Shown: positions 16,912-25,708 of the stretch, one piece after another
How the letters are laid out: every line of letters begins with the position of its first letter
Position numbering within the stretch: position 1 is the stretch's first letter
NCBI RefSeq assembly: GCF_034347385.1
Contig: NZ_CP133777.1
Location: 3,286,001 to 3,350,000, forward strand
From: Actimicrobium sp. CCC2.4
GTDB taxonomy: Bacteria > Pseudomonadota > Gammaproteobacteria > Burkholderiales > Burkholderiaceae_D
Direction of reading: 5' to 3'
DNA: 64,000 nt
The notes under the pieces: generated by a model
Seen by the model: only the letters and a program-made list of their open reading frames with translations
Databases searched by the model: none
Told to the model about the DNA's origin: nothing
Program-made: the position numbers and the translations under genes

Positions 16912-17562
16912 TTAGTAGACGACCGGCACCGGTTCGAGGCTGCGCCACAAGTACCAGGTAGCGACCGTGCGCCACGGCTCCCAGTTGGCTGACACCTCAC
17001 GAGCGTCGCTGCGCGACACGGGTTCTCCGGAAAAATAATTCAGGCTGATACCGTTGAGCAAGCCAACGTCATCCAGCGGCAGGATATTGGGGCGCAGCAG
17101 GTTAAAGATCAAGAACATTTCGGCCGTCCAGCGACCGATGCCGCGGATCTGGATCAGTTCGGCGATAACTGCCTCGTCGTCCATTTCAGCCCATTTGTCG
17201 GCGTGGACACGCTTGGCCTTGAAGTGTTCGGCGAGATCGAGAATATAGTCAGCCTTGCGCTTGGACAAGCCGCACCCGGCCAAGTCCGCAGCGCCGGCTT
17301 TGACCACCTGAGCCGGCGTCGACTTCGGACACACCAGCAGGAAGCGCTGCCATGCTGCTTCGGCCGACTTGACCGAAATCTGCTGGCCGATGATAGAGCG
17401 CGCCAGTGTGACGAACGGCTCGCCGCGTCCGGTCAGATGCACGTCGCCGAATTGCGGAATCAATCTACGCATGATGCGGTCACGCTTCATCAGCTCGATC
17501 TTGGCGTCTTCCCAATAGCTTGGCGCGCCAAGCTGGCCGACCATTTCCATCAAATTTGCCAT
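16912..17562 (-). CDS. DNA-3-methyladenine glycosylase (HhH-GPD family)
   Basis: A base-excision repair enzyme of the AlkA/MAG type that removes alkylated purines. About 216 residues from the ATG at 17562 (MANLMEMVGQLGAPSYWED); an ATG at 17583 would overlap cysS by 16 bp. The helix-hairpin-helix is IRGIGRWTAEMFL and the catalytic Asp is in LPLDDVGL. SIIGQQISVKSAEAAW is the conserved first part of the fold. There are no iron-sulfur cysteines, so it is not an EndoIII/MutY type. It directly follows cysS and precedes accA by 52 bp. Confidence 0.92.
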   Translation of the reverse strand: MANLMEMVGQLGAPSYWEDAKIELMKRDRIMRRLIPQFGDVHLTGRGEPFVTLARSIIGQQISVKSAEAAWQRFLLVCPKSTPAQVVKAGAADLAGCGLSKRKADYILDLAEHFKAKRVHADKWAEMDDEAVIAELIQIRGIGRWTAEMFLIFNLLRPNILPLDDVGLLNGISLNYFSGEPVSRSDAREVSANWEPWRTVATWYLWRSLEPVPVVY

Positions 17563-17567
17563 GCCGC

Positions 17568-18962
17568 TTAAGCCCTTCGCCATTCGGTAATGTTGCCCGG
17601 TTTATCTTCCAGCAGGATACCGGCAGCCAGCAGTTCATCGCGCAAACGATCCGCCGTTGCGTAGTCCCGGGCAATCTTGGCAGCAATACGCGCGGCAATT
17701 TTTTCTGCGATCAGCGCGTTGTCTTCGTCACTGGCGCCAGTACCGTGGGCACCCTGGAGGAATTCCATCGGGCTGCGTTCGAGCAAACCCAGCACTGCAG
17801 CCAGGGCGCGCAATTGCGCAGCCAGCGCAGGGTCGCGACTGCGATTAATGTCAGTGGCCAGATCGAACAGAACAGCCAGCGCCAGCGGCGTATTGAAGTC
17901 ATCATCCATCGCTTCGGCAAAACGCTGCGGATAAGGCGATGCCCAATCCAGCGCATCCGGCGACGGCGCAACATCCTTAAGCGCGGTGTACAAGCGGGTC
18001 AGTGCCACACGGGCATCATCAAGATGCGTATCGGAGTAGTTCAACGGACTGCGGTAGTGTGCGCGCAGGATAAAGAAGCGCAAGACTTCAGCATCGTATT
18101 TGGCCAGCACGTCACGGATCAGGAAGAAGTTATCCAGCGACTTCGACATTTTTTCATTGTCGATACGCACATGACCGTTATGCAACCAATAATTGGCAAA
18201 TGGTTTTTCGTTCGCGCCCTCGGATTGGGCGATTTCGTTTTCGTGGTGAGGAAATTGCAGGTCGGTACCACCGCCATGAATGTCGAATTGCTCGCCTAAC
18301 AAGGCGCACGCCATTGCCGAGCATTCGATATGCCAACCGGGACGGCCGCGGCCCCACGGTGAGGCCCATTTGGCATCGTCGGGCTCGCTATCCTTGGCCG
18401 CTTTCCAGAGTACGAAATCAAGCGGATCGCGCTTACCCGTATTGACATCCACCCGCTCGCCGGCGCGCAGATCGTCTAGCGACTTGCCGGATAATTTCCC
18501 GTAGCCGGGGAAATCGCGAACCGAATAATTGACGTCGCCATCGTCACCCTGGTAGGCCAGACCTTTTTCCTGCAAACGCGTAATCATATTCAGCATCTGC
18601 GGCACGTAGTGGGTAGCGCGTGGTGCATGCGTGGGCGGCAGAATCCCGAGCGCGCCGGTGTCATCGGCCATCGCGTCGATGAAACGATCAGTCAGCGACG
18701 AAATCGATTCGTTATTTTGGACCGCACGACGGATGATTTTGTCGTCGATATCGGTGATATTGCGCACATAGGTCACGCTATAGCCGGACACCTGCAACCA
18801 GCGGTAGACCACATCGAACGCCATCATCATGCGGCCGTGGCCGATGTGGCAGTAGTCGTAGATGGTCATGCCGCAGACATACATCCGCGCCTCGCCAGGC
18901 ACCATCGGCGTAAACAACTGCTTTTCACGCGCGAGCGTGTTGTAGATTTTCAGGGAAGTCAT
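17568..18962 (-). CDS. cysS: Cysteinyl-tRNA synthetase
   Basis: Charges tRNA-Cys. The start at 18962 ([10 protein letters not shown], 464 aa) gives the family N-terminus; the upstream extension to 19016 is not conserved. The class I signatures are HIGH at residues 39-42 and KMSKS. The zinc ligand C30 lies in YVCGMTIYD, with further ligands in [11 protein letters not shown] and the HHENE motif. Length fits the family. It is divergent from the TPR gene at 19131, leaving a shared 168-bp promoter region. Confidence 0.97.
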   Translation of the reverse strand: MTSLKIYNTLAREKQLFTPMVPGEARMYVCGMTIYDYCHIGHGRMMMAFDVVYRWLQVSGYSVTYVRNITDIDDKIIRRAVQNNESISSLTDRFIDAMADDTGALGILPPTHAPRATHYVPQMLNMITRLQEKGLAYQGDDGDVNYSVRDFPGYGKLSGKSLDDLRAGERVDVNTGKRDPLDFVLWKAAKDSEPDDAKWASPWGRGRPGWHIECSAMACALLGEQFDIHGGGTDLQFPHHENEIAQSEGANEKPFANYWLHNGHVRIDNEKMSKSLDNFFLIRDVLAKYDAEVLRFFILRAHYRSPLNYSDTHLDDARVALTRLYTALKDVAPSPDALDWASPYPQRFAEAMDDDFNTPLALAVLFDLATDINRSRDPALAAQLRALAAVLGLLERSPMEFLQGAHGTGASDEDNALIAEKIAARIAAKIARDYATADRLRDELLAAGILLEDKPGNITEWRRA

Positions 18963-19130
18963 AGGGAATTTCAGGGTTCGGAAGCACAGGTTGCATGGCG
19001 AACGTCGGTTCAACAATCGAGCCGATAACGTTGCTCGAGATGAATAAACAACGCGCTCACCAAAACCCTTTTAGTTGGCTAATTTTGATAGTATGTTGCT
19101 TTCCGCCGAAGTATATCACCTAAAAAAACC

Positions 19131-20270
19131 ATGCCACTCACGCCCCGACAGTACTTTCCGCCGCGCCTGACCTCATGCTTCGGCAAAATCCTAGCCGCCT
19201 CAGCACTTTCTGCAGCACTCTTCGCCCCCCCTGCTTTTGCCGACAACATGGCCGATATCAGCACCCTCATCCGGGCTGGACAGTTCGGCGAGGCGCTCAC
19301 CAAAGTGGACGCCGCGTTGATACAAACACCGCGAGACAAACAGTTGCGCTTCATGAAGGGTGTGATCCTGACGGAGCAAAACAAACCCGGCGAAGCCATT
19401 GTCATATTTACCAAACTAACTGAAGATTTCCCGGAACTGCCGGAGCCGTATAACAACCTTGCCGTCCTGTTTGCTGCCGGCGGGCAATACGACAAGGCAC
19501 GTGCCTCGCTGGAAATGGCGATTCGCACCAATCCGACCTACTCTACCGCCCACGAAAACCTGGGGGATGTCTATGCCAAGCTGGCCAGCCAGGCCTACGA
19601 CAAGGCATTGCAACTCGATTCCGCCAACACCACGGCAAAGACCAAACTGACCATGGTCCGCACGCTGGTAGGCAACAACACCGGCGGCACGAATCCGAAA
19701 ACCGGCGTCGCAGTTGCCGCTCCGGTGCCAACTGCCACAGTTGTGACGAAACCGGCACCTGCACCCGTTGTTGTTGCCAAACTCGAGCCCAAGCCCGAAC
19801 CCAAAATAGACGCCAAGCCGGAGCCGAAGCCAGCGCCGAAAGTGGAAGTCGCCAAGGTTGAAGTAGCGAAAGTCGAGCCAAAGCCAAAACCTGAACCCAA
19901 ACCAGTCGCCAAGGCACCCGTTGTCAGTGCTGACCAGGAAGAAATTACCAACGTGATCACTAGCTGGGCCAAGGCTTGGGCAGCCGAGGATGTCCAGGCA
20001 TACCTTGGCTATTACGCCAGTGATTTCGAGCCGGCCAATGGGCTGTCGCGCAAAGCCTGGGTCCAGCAACGCCAGGATCGCATCAAAGGCAATGACAACA
20101 TCACCATCAAGATCGAGACCCCGAAAGTGACTGTCAACGGATCGACGGCAACCGCAAAGTTCCAGCAGGCCTACACCTCGAAGCAGGTCCGTTCGAATGC
20201 GCCAAAAACGATGGTCATGACAAAGCAAGGCGGCAAATGGCTGATCAAGCAGGAGCGCACAGGTAGCTGA
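19131..20270 (+). CDS. Secreted TPR protein with Pro/Lys/Glu linker and Cds6-like C-terminal domain
   Basis: 379 residues. A signal peptide is visible, with cleavage probably after PAFA (about residue 37). TPR repeats follow at about residues 40-175 (EALTKVDAALIQTP, EAIVIFTKLTEDFP, KARASLEMAIRTNP). Next is a low-complexity linker of PKPEPK and KVEVAKVE units (about 205-262). The C-terminal NTF2-like domain (ITSWAKAWAAEDVQAYLGYYASDF) matches the type found in Cds6 and at the ends of some L,D-transpeptidases. The stop overlaps the next gene start (TGATG), so the pair is translationally coupled. Likely works with the transpeptidase in the periplasm; the exact role is unknown. Confidence 0.85.
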   Translation: MPLTPRQYFPPRLTSCFGKILAASALSAALFAPPAFADNMADISTLIRAGQFGEALTKVDAALIQTPRDKQLRFMKGVILTEQNKPGEAIVIFTKLTEDFPELPEPYNNLAVLFAAGGQYDKARASLEMAIRTNPTYSTAHENLGDVYAKLASQAYDKALQLDSANTTAKTKLTMVRTLVGNNTGGTNPKTGVAVAAPVPTATVVTKPAPAPVVVAKLEPKPEPKIDAKPEPKPAPKVEVAKVEVAKVEPKPKPEPKPVAKAPVVSADQEEITNVITSWAKAWAAEDVQAYLGYYASDFEPANGLSRKAWVQQRQDRIKGNDNITIKIETPKVTVNGSTATAKFQQAYTSKQVRSNAPKTMVMTKQGGKWLIKQERTGS

Positions 20271-21520
20271 TGGTTGGTTCGATGAACTACGTGAATGTAC
20301 TGAAGAATCTGCTTAGCCGTTCCCTGATCCCCGCGCTGATGGCGACACTGTGTCTGGCAGCCGTGCCGGTTGCACAGGCAGCAGCGCGCGTGCCAGACCT
20401 GCTGCAACCGGCGGGCAAGCCCGACCCCGATTCGCAGCTGATTGCCATCTATAAAGACCTGAGTGCCAATAACTTGCGCCAGGCTCAGCTCAGGGCCGAT
20501 GCGCTGGTCACCGCCTATCCCAATTTCCTGTTGGCGCAGCTGGTACGTGGCGATTTGCTGATGATGCACACGCGCCCGGTTACCGGTCTGGGGACACTCT
20601 CCAAAGGCGATCACGACAAGCTCAATGACTTGCGTGAAGAAGCGATGGTGCGGCTGAACTCGCTGCGCGAGCGCCCCGATCCGGAACTGGTGCCCCGAGC
20701 GTTACTGAAGCTGCGCGACGACCAGCGCTTTGCCTTTGTCGTCGACACCAAACGCTCCCGGCTTTACGTGTATCAAAACACGCGGGGCCAACTCAAGCTG
20801 CTATCCGATTACTACATCACGCAAGGCAAGCTGGGCAGCAACAAGCTCACGGAAGGCGACCAGAAAACGCCGCTCGGGGTTTATTACATTACCGGCCGAT
20901 TGGGCCGCAACCGCCTGCCCGATTTCTACGGTGCCGGCGCGCTCCCGATCAATTACCCAAACGAGTGGGACCGCATGAAAGGCCGCAGTGGCTCCGGCAT
21001 CTGGTTGCATGGCACGCCATCAACTAGCTACAGCCGGCCACCGCTGGCGTCGGACGGTTGCGTGGTGCTGACCAACCCCGACCTCGAAAAGCTGTTTCGC
21101 TCGGTCGAACCGGGCAAGACGCCTGTCGTCATCAGCGAACAGGTAGAATTCGTCAGCAGAAAAGCGCTCACGGTAGAACGCGACAGTGCCGATGGCTTGC
21201 TGGACGAATGGCGGCGCGATCTCGAAAGCCTGAACACCACACGATTCATGAATAATTATTCGGCGCAATTCAAGTCAGCGCTAGGTGAAGATTTAGCCGT
21301 TTGGTCGGGCAAGCATTTGCAAGCAATGGCAGGCATCAAGGACATGACCATCAAGCTGCAGGATGTGACGATGTTCGCGTATCCGGGCCACAAGGATCTG
21401 ATTGTCAGCACCTTTACGCAAGCGTCCACGTCGGGCAAGCGGCATACCTCGCAACGTAAGCGCCAGTACTGGGCCAAGGAAGGCCGTCACTGGAAAATCG
21501 TCTATGAAGGCATACTTTAA
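20270..21520 (+). CDS. L,D-transpeptidase (YkuD family) with C-terminal NTF2-like domain
   Basis: 416 residues, exported (hydrophobic segment about residues 18-38 ending AQA). The YkuD catalytic domain spans about 150-295: FVVDTKRSRLYVYQ begins it, and the catalytic pair is HG in IWLHGTPS and the nucleophilic Cys in LASDGCVVL. The final ~110 residues (DLESLNTTRFMNNYSAQF ... YWAKEGRHWKIVYEG) resemble the C-terminal domain of the preceding TPR protein. L,D-transpeptidases make 3-3 peptidoglycan cross-links or attach proteins to the wall. The start overlaps the upstream stop; an alternative ATG is five codons in. Confidence 0.92.
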   Translation: MVGSMNYVNVLKNLLSRSLIPALMATLCLAAVPVAQAAARVPDLLQPAGKPDPDSQLIAIYKDLSANNLRQAQLRADALVTAYPNFLLAQLVRGDLLMMHTRPVTGLGTLSKGDHDKLNDLREEAMVRLNSLRERPDPELVPRALLKLRDDQRFAFVVDTKRSRLYVYQNTRGQLKLLSDYYITQGKLGSNKLTEGDQKTPLGVYYITGRLGRNRLPDFYGAGALPINYPNEWDRMKGRSGSGIWLHGTPSTSYSRPPLASDGCVVLTNPDLEKLFRSVEPGKTPVVISEQVEFVSRKALTVERDSADGLLDEWRRDLESLNTTRFMNNYSAQFKSALGEDLAVWSGKHLQAMAGIKDMTIKLQDVTMFAYPGHKDLIVSTFTQASTSGKRHTSQRKRQYWAKEGRHWKIVYEGIL

Positions 21521-21530
21521 GGGAGTCCCG

Positions 21531-22109
21531 ATGCACAATACACGCAGGCAATTGACCGGCCTGATCGCCGCACTGGTGCTAAGTACCGGCACATTGATAG
21601 CCCACGCTGCCGAAGCACCGCGGGTCATACTCAAAACCAGCATGGGCGACATCGTGCTCGAGCTCAATGCCGAGAAAGCGCCGGTGTCAGTCGATAACTT
21701 CCTGAAATACGTCAAGAACGGCCACTACAAGGGCACGATTTTTCATCGTGTCATTGATGGCTTCATGATTCAGGGTGGTGGCTTCGACAAGAGCATGAAT
21801 CAGAAGCAGACCAGCGCGCCGATCAAGAACGAAGGCAGCAATGGCTTGAAAAACGAAGCCTACACGGTAGCAATGGCACGCACCGGTGACCCGGATTCGG
21901 CGACTGCGCAATTTTTTATCAATGTAAGCAACAATGGCATGCTCGATTACCCGGGCCGTGACGGTTACGGCTATGCGGTCTTCGGCAAGGTCGTTGCAGG
22001 CCAGGACGTGGTCGACAAGATCCGTCGCGTGCCGACCAAAGATGCGGCGATGTACCAGAACGTGCCGCAAACACCCATCGTGATCGAAAGTGCGACGCTT
22101 GCCAAATAA
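21531..22109 (+). CDS. ppiA: Periplasmic peptidyl-prolyl cis-trans isomerase (cyclophilin A type)
   Basis: 192 residues from the ATG at 21531, with GGGAG six bases upstream. A signal peptide (residues 1-24, cleaved after AHA) precedes a complete cyclophilin domain: [15 protein letters not shown] contains the catalytic Arg, and ATAQFFINV and the DYPGRDGYGYAVFGKV strand are conserved. It catalyses proline isomerisation during folding in the periplasm. It is 10 bp after the transpeptidase and directly before the cytoplasmic paralogue ppiB, an arrangement that suggests duplication. Confidence 0.94.
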   Translation: MHNTRRQLTGLIAALVLSTGTLIAHAAEAPRVILKTSMGDIVLELNAEKAPVSVDNFLKYVKNGHYKGTIFHRVIDGFMIQGGGFDKSMNQKQTSAPIKNEGSNGLKNEAYTVAMARTGDPDSATAQFFINVSNNGMLDYPGRDGYGYAVFGKVVAGQDVVDKIRRVPTKDAAMYQNVPQTPIVIESATLAK

Positions 22110-22155
22110 GCGCACTGATCTCCACCCACCCATTCAGACCACAAAGAGGTAATCC

Positions 22156-22644
22156 ATGGCAGTCATCATCACCACCAACCACGGCGACATCAAGCTGGAA
22201 CTCGATGCAGAGAAAGCACCGAAGACCGTCGAGAATTTCCTCGCCTACGTCAACGCAGGCCATTACTCGAACACAATTTTCCATCGCGTCATCGATGGCT
22301 TCATGATCCAGGGCGGCGGTTTCGAGCCAGGCATGAAACAGAAATCGACCAATGCACCGGTCGAGAACGAAGCCAAGAATGGCTTGAAAAATGTCGAGTA
22401 CAGCGTCGCGATGGCACGTACCTCAGACCCGCATTCCGCATCAGCGCAGTTCTTCATCAACATCAAGAACAATAGCTTCCTCGACTATCCAGGCCAGGAC
22501 GGCTGGGGTTATTGCGTCTTCGGCAAAGTCGTTGAAGGTGCCGATGTCGTCGACAAGATCAAGGCCGTCAAGACCAGCCGCTCAGGCATGTCTGCCGACG
22601 TCCCTGTTGAAGACGTCGTGATCGAAAAAGTCACCGTGGTCTGA
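22156..22644 (+). CDS. ppiB: Cytoplasmic peptidyl-prolyl cis-trans isomerase (cyclophilin B type)
   Basis: 162 residues with no signal peptide; the cyclophilin fold starts at once ([16 protein letters not shown]). Catalytic segment [15 protein letters not shown] and [10 protein letters not shown] are intact. It is strongly similar to the preceding gene and 46 bp after it, with an AAAGAGG ribosome-binding site. A strong intrinsic terminator follows 43 bases after its stop (22688-22714) but lies inside the next gene. Confidence 0.95.
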   Translation: MAVIITTNHGDIKLELDAEKAPKTVENFLAYVNAGHYSNTIFHRVIDGFMIQGGGFEPGMKQKSTNAPVENEAKNGLKNVEYSVAMARTSDPHSASAQFFINIKNNSFLDYPGQDGWGYCVFGKVVEGADVVDKIKAVKTSRSGMSADVPVEDVVIEKVTVV

Positions 22645-22651
22645 TGCGCCA

Positions 22652-23449
22652 TTGCAAAGCGTGACCACCACTGACACAGTGAACAAGGCGCAACCGGAAA
22701 CGGTTGCGCTTTTTGTTTCCGACATCCATTTGCAAGAGACAATGCCAGCGACGGTGACGGCATTCATCGACTTCCTGCAGCGCCACGCGTCACAAGCCCG
22801 CCGGCTCTATCTGCTGGGTGATCTGTTCGAATATTGGGCGGGGGATGATGACATCGCCTCGCCGCTGCACCAACGCATTGTCACCGAACTGCGGGCTCTC
22901 AGCGATGGTGGCACCGCGCTGTTCTGGATGGCGGGCAACCGCGATTTCCTGGTCGGTCCCGGATTTGCCAGCGCCACCGGCATGACCTTGCTGCCTGACG
23001 GTACCGTCATCAACGTCGCCGGAAAATCGATCGTGCTGGCACACGGTGATGCCCAGTGCACGGACGACATCGATTACATCGCATTTCGTCATCAAGTCCG
23101 GCAACCGCAGTGGCAACAGGACTTCCTGGCGATGCCGCTGGCGCGCCGCAAGGCCATCATTACCGGCATGCGTACTCAAAGCCGTGATGCACAGAGCACC
23201 AAAAGTGCCGAGATCATGGATGTCAATCCGGCAGCCATTGACGCGCTCTTTGAGGCGACAAGTACGACGCTGATGATTCACGGTCACACGCACCGTCCTG
23301 CCGCGCATCTGGATGCGCAAGGACGGACAAGACACGTGCTGCCTGACTGGGATGTGGATGCCGAACCAGCGCGCGGTGGCTGGATGGGTATTGATACAAC
23401 AGGTGAACTGAGCCGTTACGACACCGCCGGCAACACTATCCGGCGTTAA
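22652..23449 (+). CDS. lpxH: UDP-2,3-diacylglucosamine diphosphatase LpxH
   Basis: Hydrolyses UDP-2,3-diacylglucosamine to lipid X in lipid A synthesis. It is a metallophosphoesterase with all metal motifs: VSDIH, GDLFEYW, GNRDF, AHGD and HGHTHRP. About 255-265 residues. The start is uncertain: no ATG precedes the essential SDIH motif. The in-frame choices are TTG 22652, GTG 22661 and GTG 22679, none with a good ribosome-binding site. A complete terminator hairpin (22688-22714) falls within codons for KAQPETVALFV. It is convergent with yceH, sharing 4 bp at the stops. Confidence 0.93.
   Translation: MQSVTTTDTVNKAQPETVALFVSDIHLQETMPATVTAFIDFLQRHASQARRLYLLGDLFEYWAGDDDIASPLHQRIVTELRALSDGGTALFWMAGNRDFLVGPGFASATGMTLLPDGTVINVAGKSIVLAHGDAQCTDDIDYIAFRHQVRQPQWQQDFLAMPLARRKAIITGMRTQSRDAQSTKSAEIMDVNPAAIDALFEATSTTLMIHGHTHRPAAHLDAQGRTRHVLPDWDVDAEPARGGWMGIDTTGELSRYDTAGNTIRR
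22688..22714 (+). terminator. Intrinsic terminator embedded in the lpxH 5' coding region
   Basis: GCGCAACCG and CGGTTGCGC (22688-22696 and 22701-22709) form a perfect 9-bp stem closed by a GAAA tetraloop, followed by TTTTTGTTT. It is a textbook rho-independent terminator for ppiB, yet it encodes the first residues of LpxH. Ribosomes translating lpxH would unfold it. Confidence 0.85.
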
Positions 23450-24102
23450 TCGAACTGCTGCTTGAACAGCGCAAACTGCGCCGACAAGTCATCGAACCCG
23501 GCACGCAACTGAAGCACCTCGGCTTCCAGTTGTGCAAGCCGGTCGACGCCGCTATCTGCCCTGACCTTGCCCGAAAAAGTACCGGCAATTTCCTGCTGCT
23601 CGACGAAAGACTCGCCGGCCAGCAACTGGGCAAAACGTCCGCGTGCCAGCCTCGCCACCAGCGGTGGATATTTATCGATCAGAAATTGCAGGCACACCTC
23701 GACCTGTTCGATAGACCCGAACGCATGTAGGCGTTCACAGCGCGCGCGCAGTTCGCCAGCGGTCTGAAATCCGCGCAGCATCAGCACCGTCAGCACCGCC
23801 AGCTTGTCCGGTTCCAGCGTCCACTTGATCCGCATCCGGTGCTCGAACTTGGCGACGCGCGCCCCGGCCTGACTGACTTCGGCCACCAGTTTGCGCTGCA
23901 TCAGTCGCTGCAACACGTCATGAACGCCCGCATCAGTCAGCGTCATCACCGGATCACGGCTAGACAATTGATTACAGCCGTTCGTCAGCGCATTGAGCGA
24001 GAGCGGATAAGCGTCCGGCGTCGTTGCTTCCTTTTCGGCCAGCACCGCCAGCACGCGGATTTCGAGCTGGTCGAGGATGTCCGGATTGTCTTCGGTAGTC
24101 AT
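23446..24102 (-). CDS. YceH family protein (DUF480)
   Basis: 218 residues of the YceH/DUF480 family, which folds as two winged-helix domains. The N-terminal signature is QLEIRVLAVLAEKEATTPDAYPLSLNAL and the second domain includes MLRGFQTAGELRARC. A C-terminal coiled-coil-like segment (DRLAQLEAEVLQLRAGF) closes the protein. The molecular function of the family is not established. It follows cysE by 11 bp and converges with lpxH. Confidence 0.9.
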   Translation of the reverse strand: MTTEDNPDILDQLEIRVLAVLAEKEATTPDAYPLSLNALTNGCNQLSSRDPVMTLTDAGVHDVLQRLMQRKLVAEVSQAGARVAKFEHRMRIKWTLEPDKLAVLTVLMLRGFQTAGELRARCERLHAFGSIEQVEVCLQFLIDKYPPLVARLARGRFAQLLAGESFVEQQEIAGTFSGKVRADSGVDRLAQLEAEVLQLRAGFDDLSAQFALFKQQFD

Positions 24103-24113
24103 CAGGTGATGCC

Positions 24114-24863
24114 TTATTCGACCATGCGGTTGAGCGATGCGGGATCGAACTTATCGAGCTCGGGCATGGTTTCGCAGCCGATGCCGGCACATTTGAGCGC
24201 GGCGAGAATCTTGCTGATCTGGTGCTCCTGGGTGGCGGCGTTATCGATCAGGCCATGCAACGCCTTGGAAAGCGGATCGTCACCGTTGGGCGAGACGCCG
24301 TAAGCGGCAAACATGCGCGCCGCGGCGTCTTCCTGTGGACTGCGCGCCTGCTTGAGGATGATGCGCGCCGGATTGCCGACCGCAGTCGCGCCGGCCGGCA
24401 CTTCCTTGACCACGACCGCATTTGATCCGACCTTGGCACCCGCCCCGACCGTGAAGCCGCCCAGCACTTGCGCTCCGGCCCCGACAATGACGCCCGCCTC
24501 CAGTGTCGGATGCCGCTTGGCACCCTTGTTGAGGGACGTGCCGCCCAACGTCACGCCTTGATAGATGGTGCAATCGTCACCCACGTCGGCCGTCTCGCCG
24601 ATGACGACGCCGAAGCCATGATCGATGAATACCCGCCGGCCTATCGATGCGCCGGGATGGATTTCAATGCCAGTGAGTATGCGTGCCAGATAGGCAATGA
24701 AGCGACCAAACCACTTGAGTCCATGCCACCAGCACCAACCGGCAGCACGATGCAACATGATCGCGTGCAGACCCGGATAACAAGTCAGCACCTCCCACGC
24801 ATTGCGCGCGGCAGGGTCACGATCGATGATGCTGGCGATGTCTTCACGGAGGCGGTTGAACAT
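24114..24863 (-). CDS. cysE: Serine O-acetyltransferase
   Basis: Acetylates serine with acetyl-CoA, the committed step to cysteine. Start at 24863 (MFNRLREDIASIIDRDPAARNAWEVLTCYPGLHA, 249 aa). The N-terminal helices lead into the left-handed beta-helix of hexapeptide repeats: IHPGASIGRRVFIDHGFGVVIGETADVGDDCTIYQGVTLGG. The catalytic His is in the FIDHG segment. The C-terminal tail (about 75 residues) is longer than the minimal cysteine-sensing tail. It follows rlmB after 102 bp and precedes yceH. Confidence 0.95.
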   Translation of the reverse strand: MFNRLREDIASIIDRDPAARNAWEVLTCYPGLHAIMLHRAAGWCWWHGLKWFGRFIAYLARILTGIEIHPGASIGRRVFIDHGFGVVIGETADVGDDCTIYQGVTLGGTSLNKGAKRHPTLEAGVIVGAGAQVLGGFTVGAGAKVGSNAVVVKEVPAGATAVGNPARIILKQARSPQEDAAARMFAAYGVSPNGDDPLSKALHGLIDNAATQEHQISKILAALKCAGIGCETMPELDKFDPASLNRMVE

Positions 24864-24965
24864 GGATGGCTTGTGCTGTTGAAAAGGACGCCTATGGTAA
24901 CCGCTCAAGCAGCTTCGGGTAGTCGTGGCCGAACCGCACCAGTGAGCACACCCGTACAGGAATGG

Positions 24966-25703
24966 CTACCCTTTGACCAGACGCTGGCGACGCGCTTCGA
25001 ACAGGCACACGCCCGAGGCGACCGACACGTTCAGGCTCTCGACCGCACCGAACATCGGGATGTGCACGAGGAAGTCGCACGTCTCGGTGGTCAGGCGACG
25101 CATGCCCTCGCCTTCCGAGCCCATGATCAGCGCAGTCGGTCCGGTGAAGTCACCCTGATACAGCGTTTGCTCGGCGTCTTCAGTAGTACCGATGAGCCAG
25201 ATGCCGCGGTCTTTCAGGTCACGCAAGGTGCGCGCCAGATTGGTCACGGTGATGTAGGGCACGCTTTCGGCGGCGCCACTGGCGACCTTGGCGGCCGTCG
25301 CATTGAGGCCAACTGCGCGGTCCTTCGGCGCAATCACGGCATGCGCACCGGCACCGTCGGCCACGCGCAGGCAGGCACCGAGGTTATGCGGATCAGTGAT
25401 GCCATCGAGGACCAGCAACAGCGGCGGTCCATCGATTGCATCGAGCAATTCATCGAGGTTGCGGGCCAGCGAGACTTCACCGGCCTTGGCCACCACACCC
25501 TGATGGCGGCGTGTACCAACCATGTTCGACAGGCGCTGGTCGTCGGCCTGAATGACGCGTACCTTGACAGCCGCGGCGGCTTTGAGCATGTCTTTCATGC
25601 GCTGGTCGTGGCGCGCCGTATCGACATAGATTTCTTCGACGGTCGAGGCTTCGTGGCGCAAGCGCGCGGTCACGGCATGGAAGCCGAATATCATTTTGCT
25701 CAT
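24966..25703 (-). CDS. rlmB: 23S rRNA (guanosine-2'-O-)-methyltransferase RlmB
   Basis: SPOUT-class enzyme that 2'-O-methylates G2251 in the peptidyl-transferase loop of 23S rRNA. 245 residues: an N-terminal L30e-like RNA-binding domain ([25 protein letters not shown]), then the knotted catalytic domain with [38 protein letters not shown] and the C-terminal knot [20 protein letters not shown]. The order rnr-rlmB matches the usual pairing. It is only 5 bp after rnr. Confidence 0.96.
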   Translation of the reverse strand: MSKMIFGFHAVTARLRHEASTVEEIYVDTARHDQRMKDMLKAAAAVKVRVIQADDQRLSNMVGTRRHQGVVAKAGEVSLARNLDELLDAIDGPPLLLVLDGITDPHNLGACLRVADGAGAHAVIAPKDRAVGLNATAAKVASGAAESVPYITVTNLARTLRDLKDRGIWLIGTTEDAEQTLYQGDFTGPTALIMGSEGEGMRRLTTETCDFLVHIPMFGAVESLNVSVASGVCLFEARRQRLVKG

Positions 25704-25708
25704 AGTTC

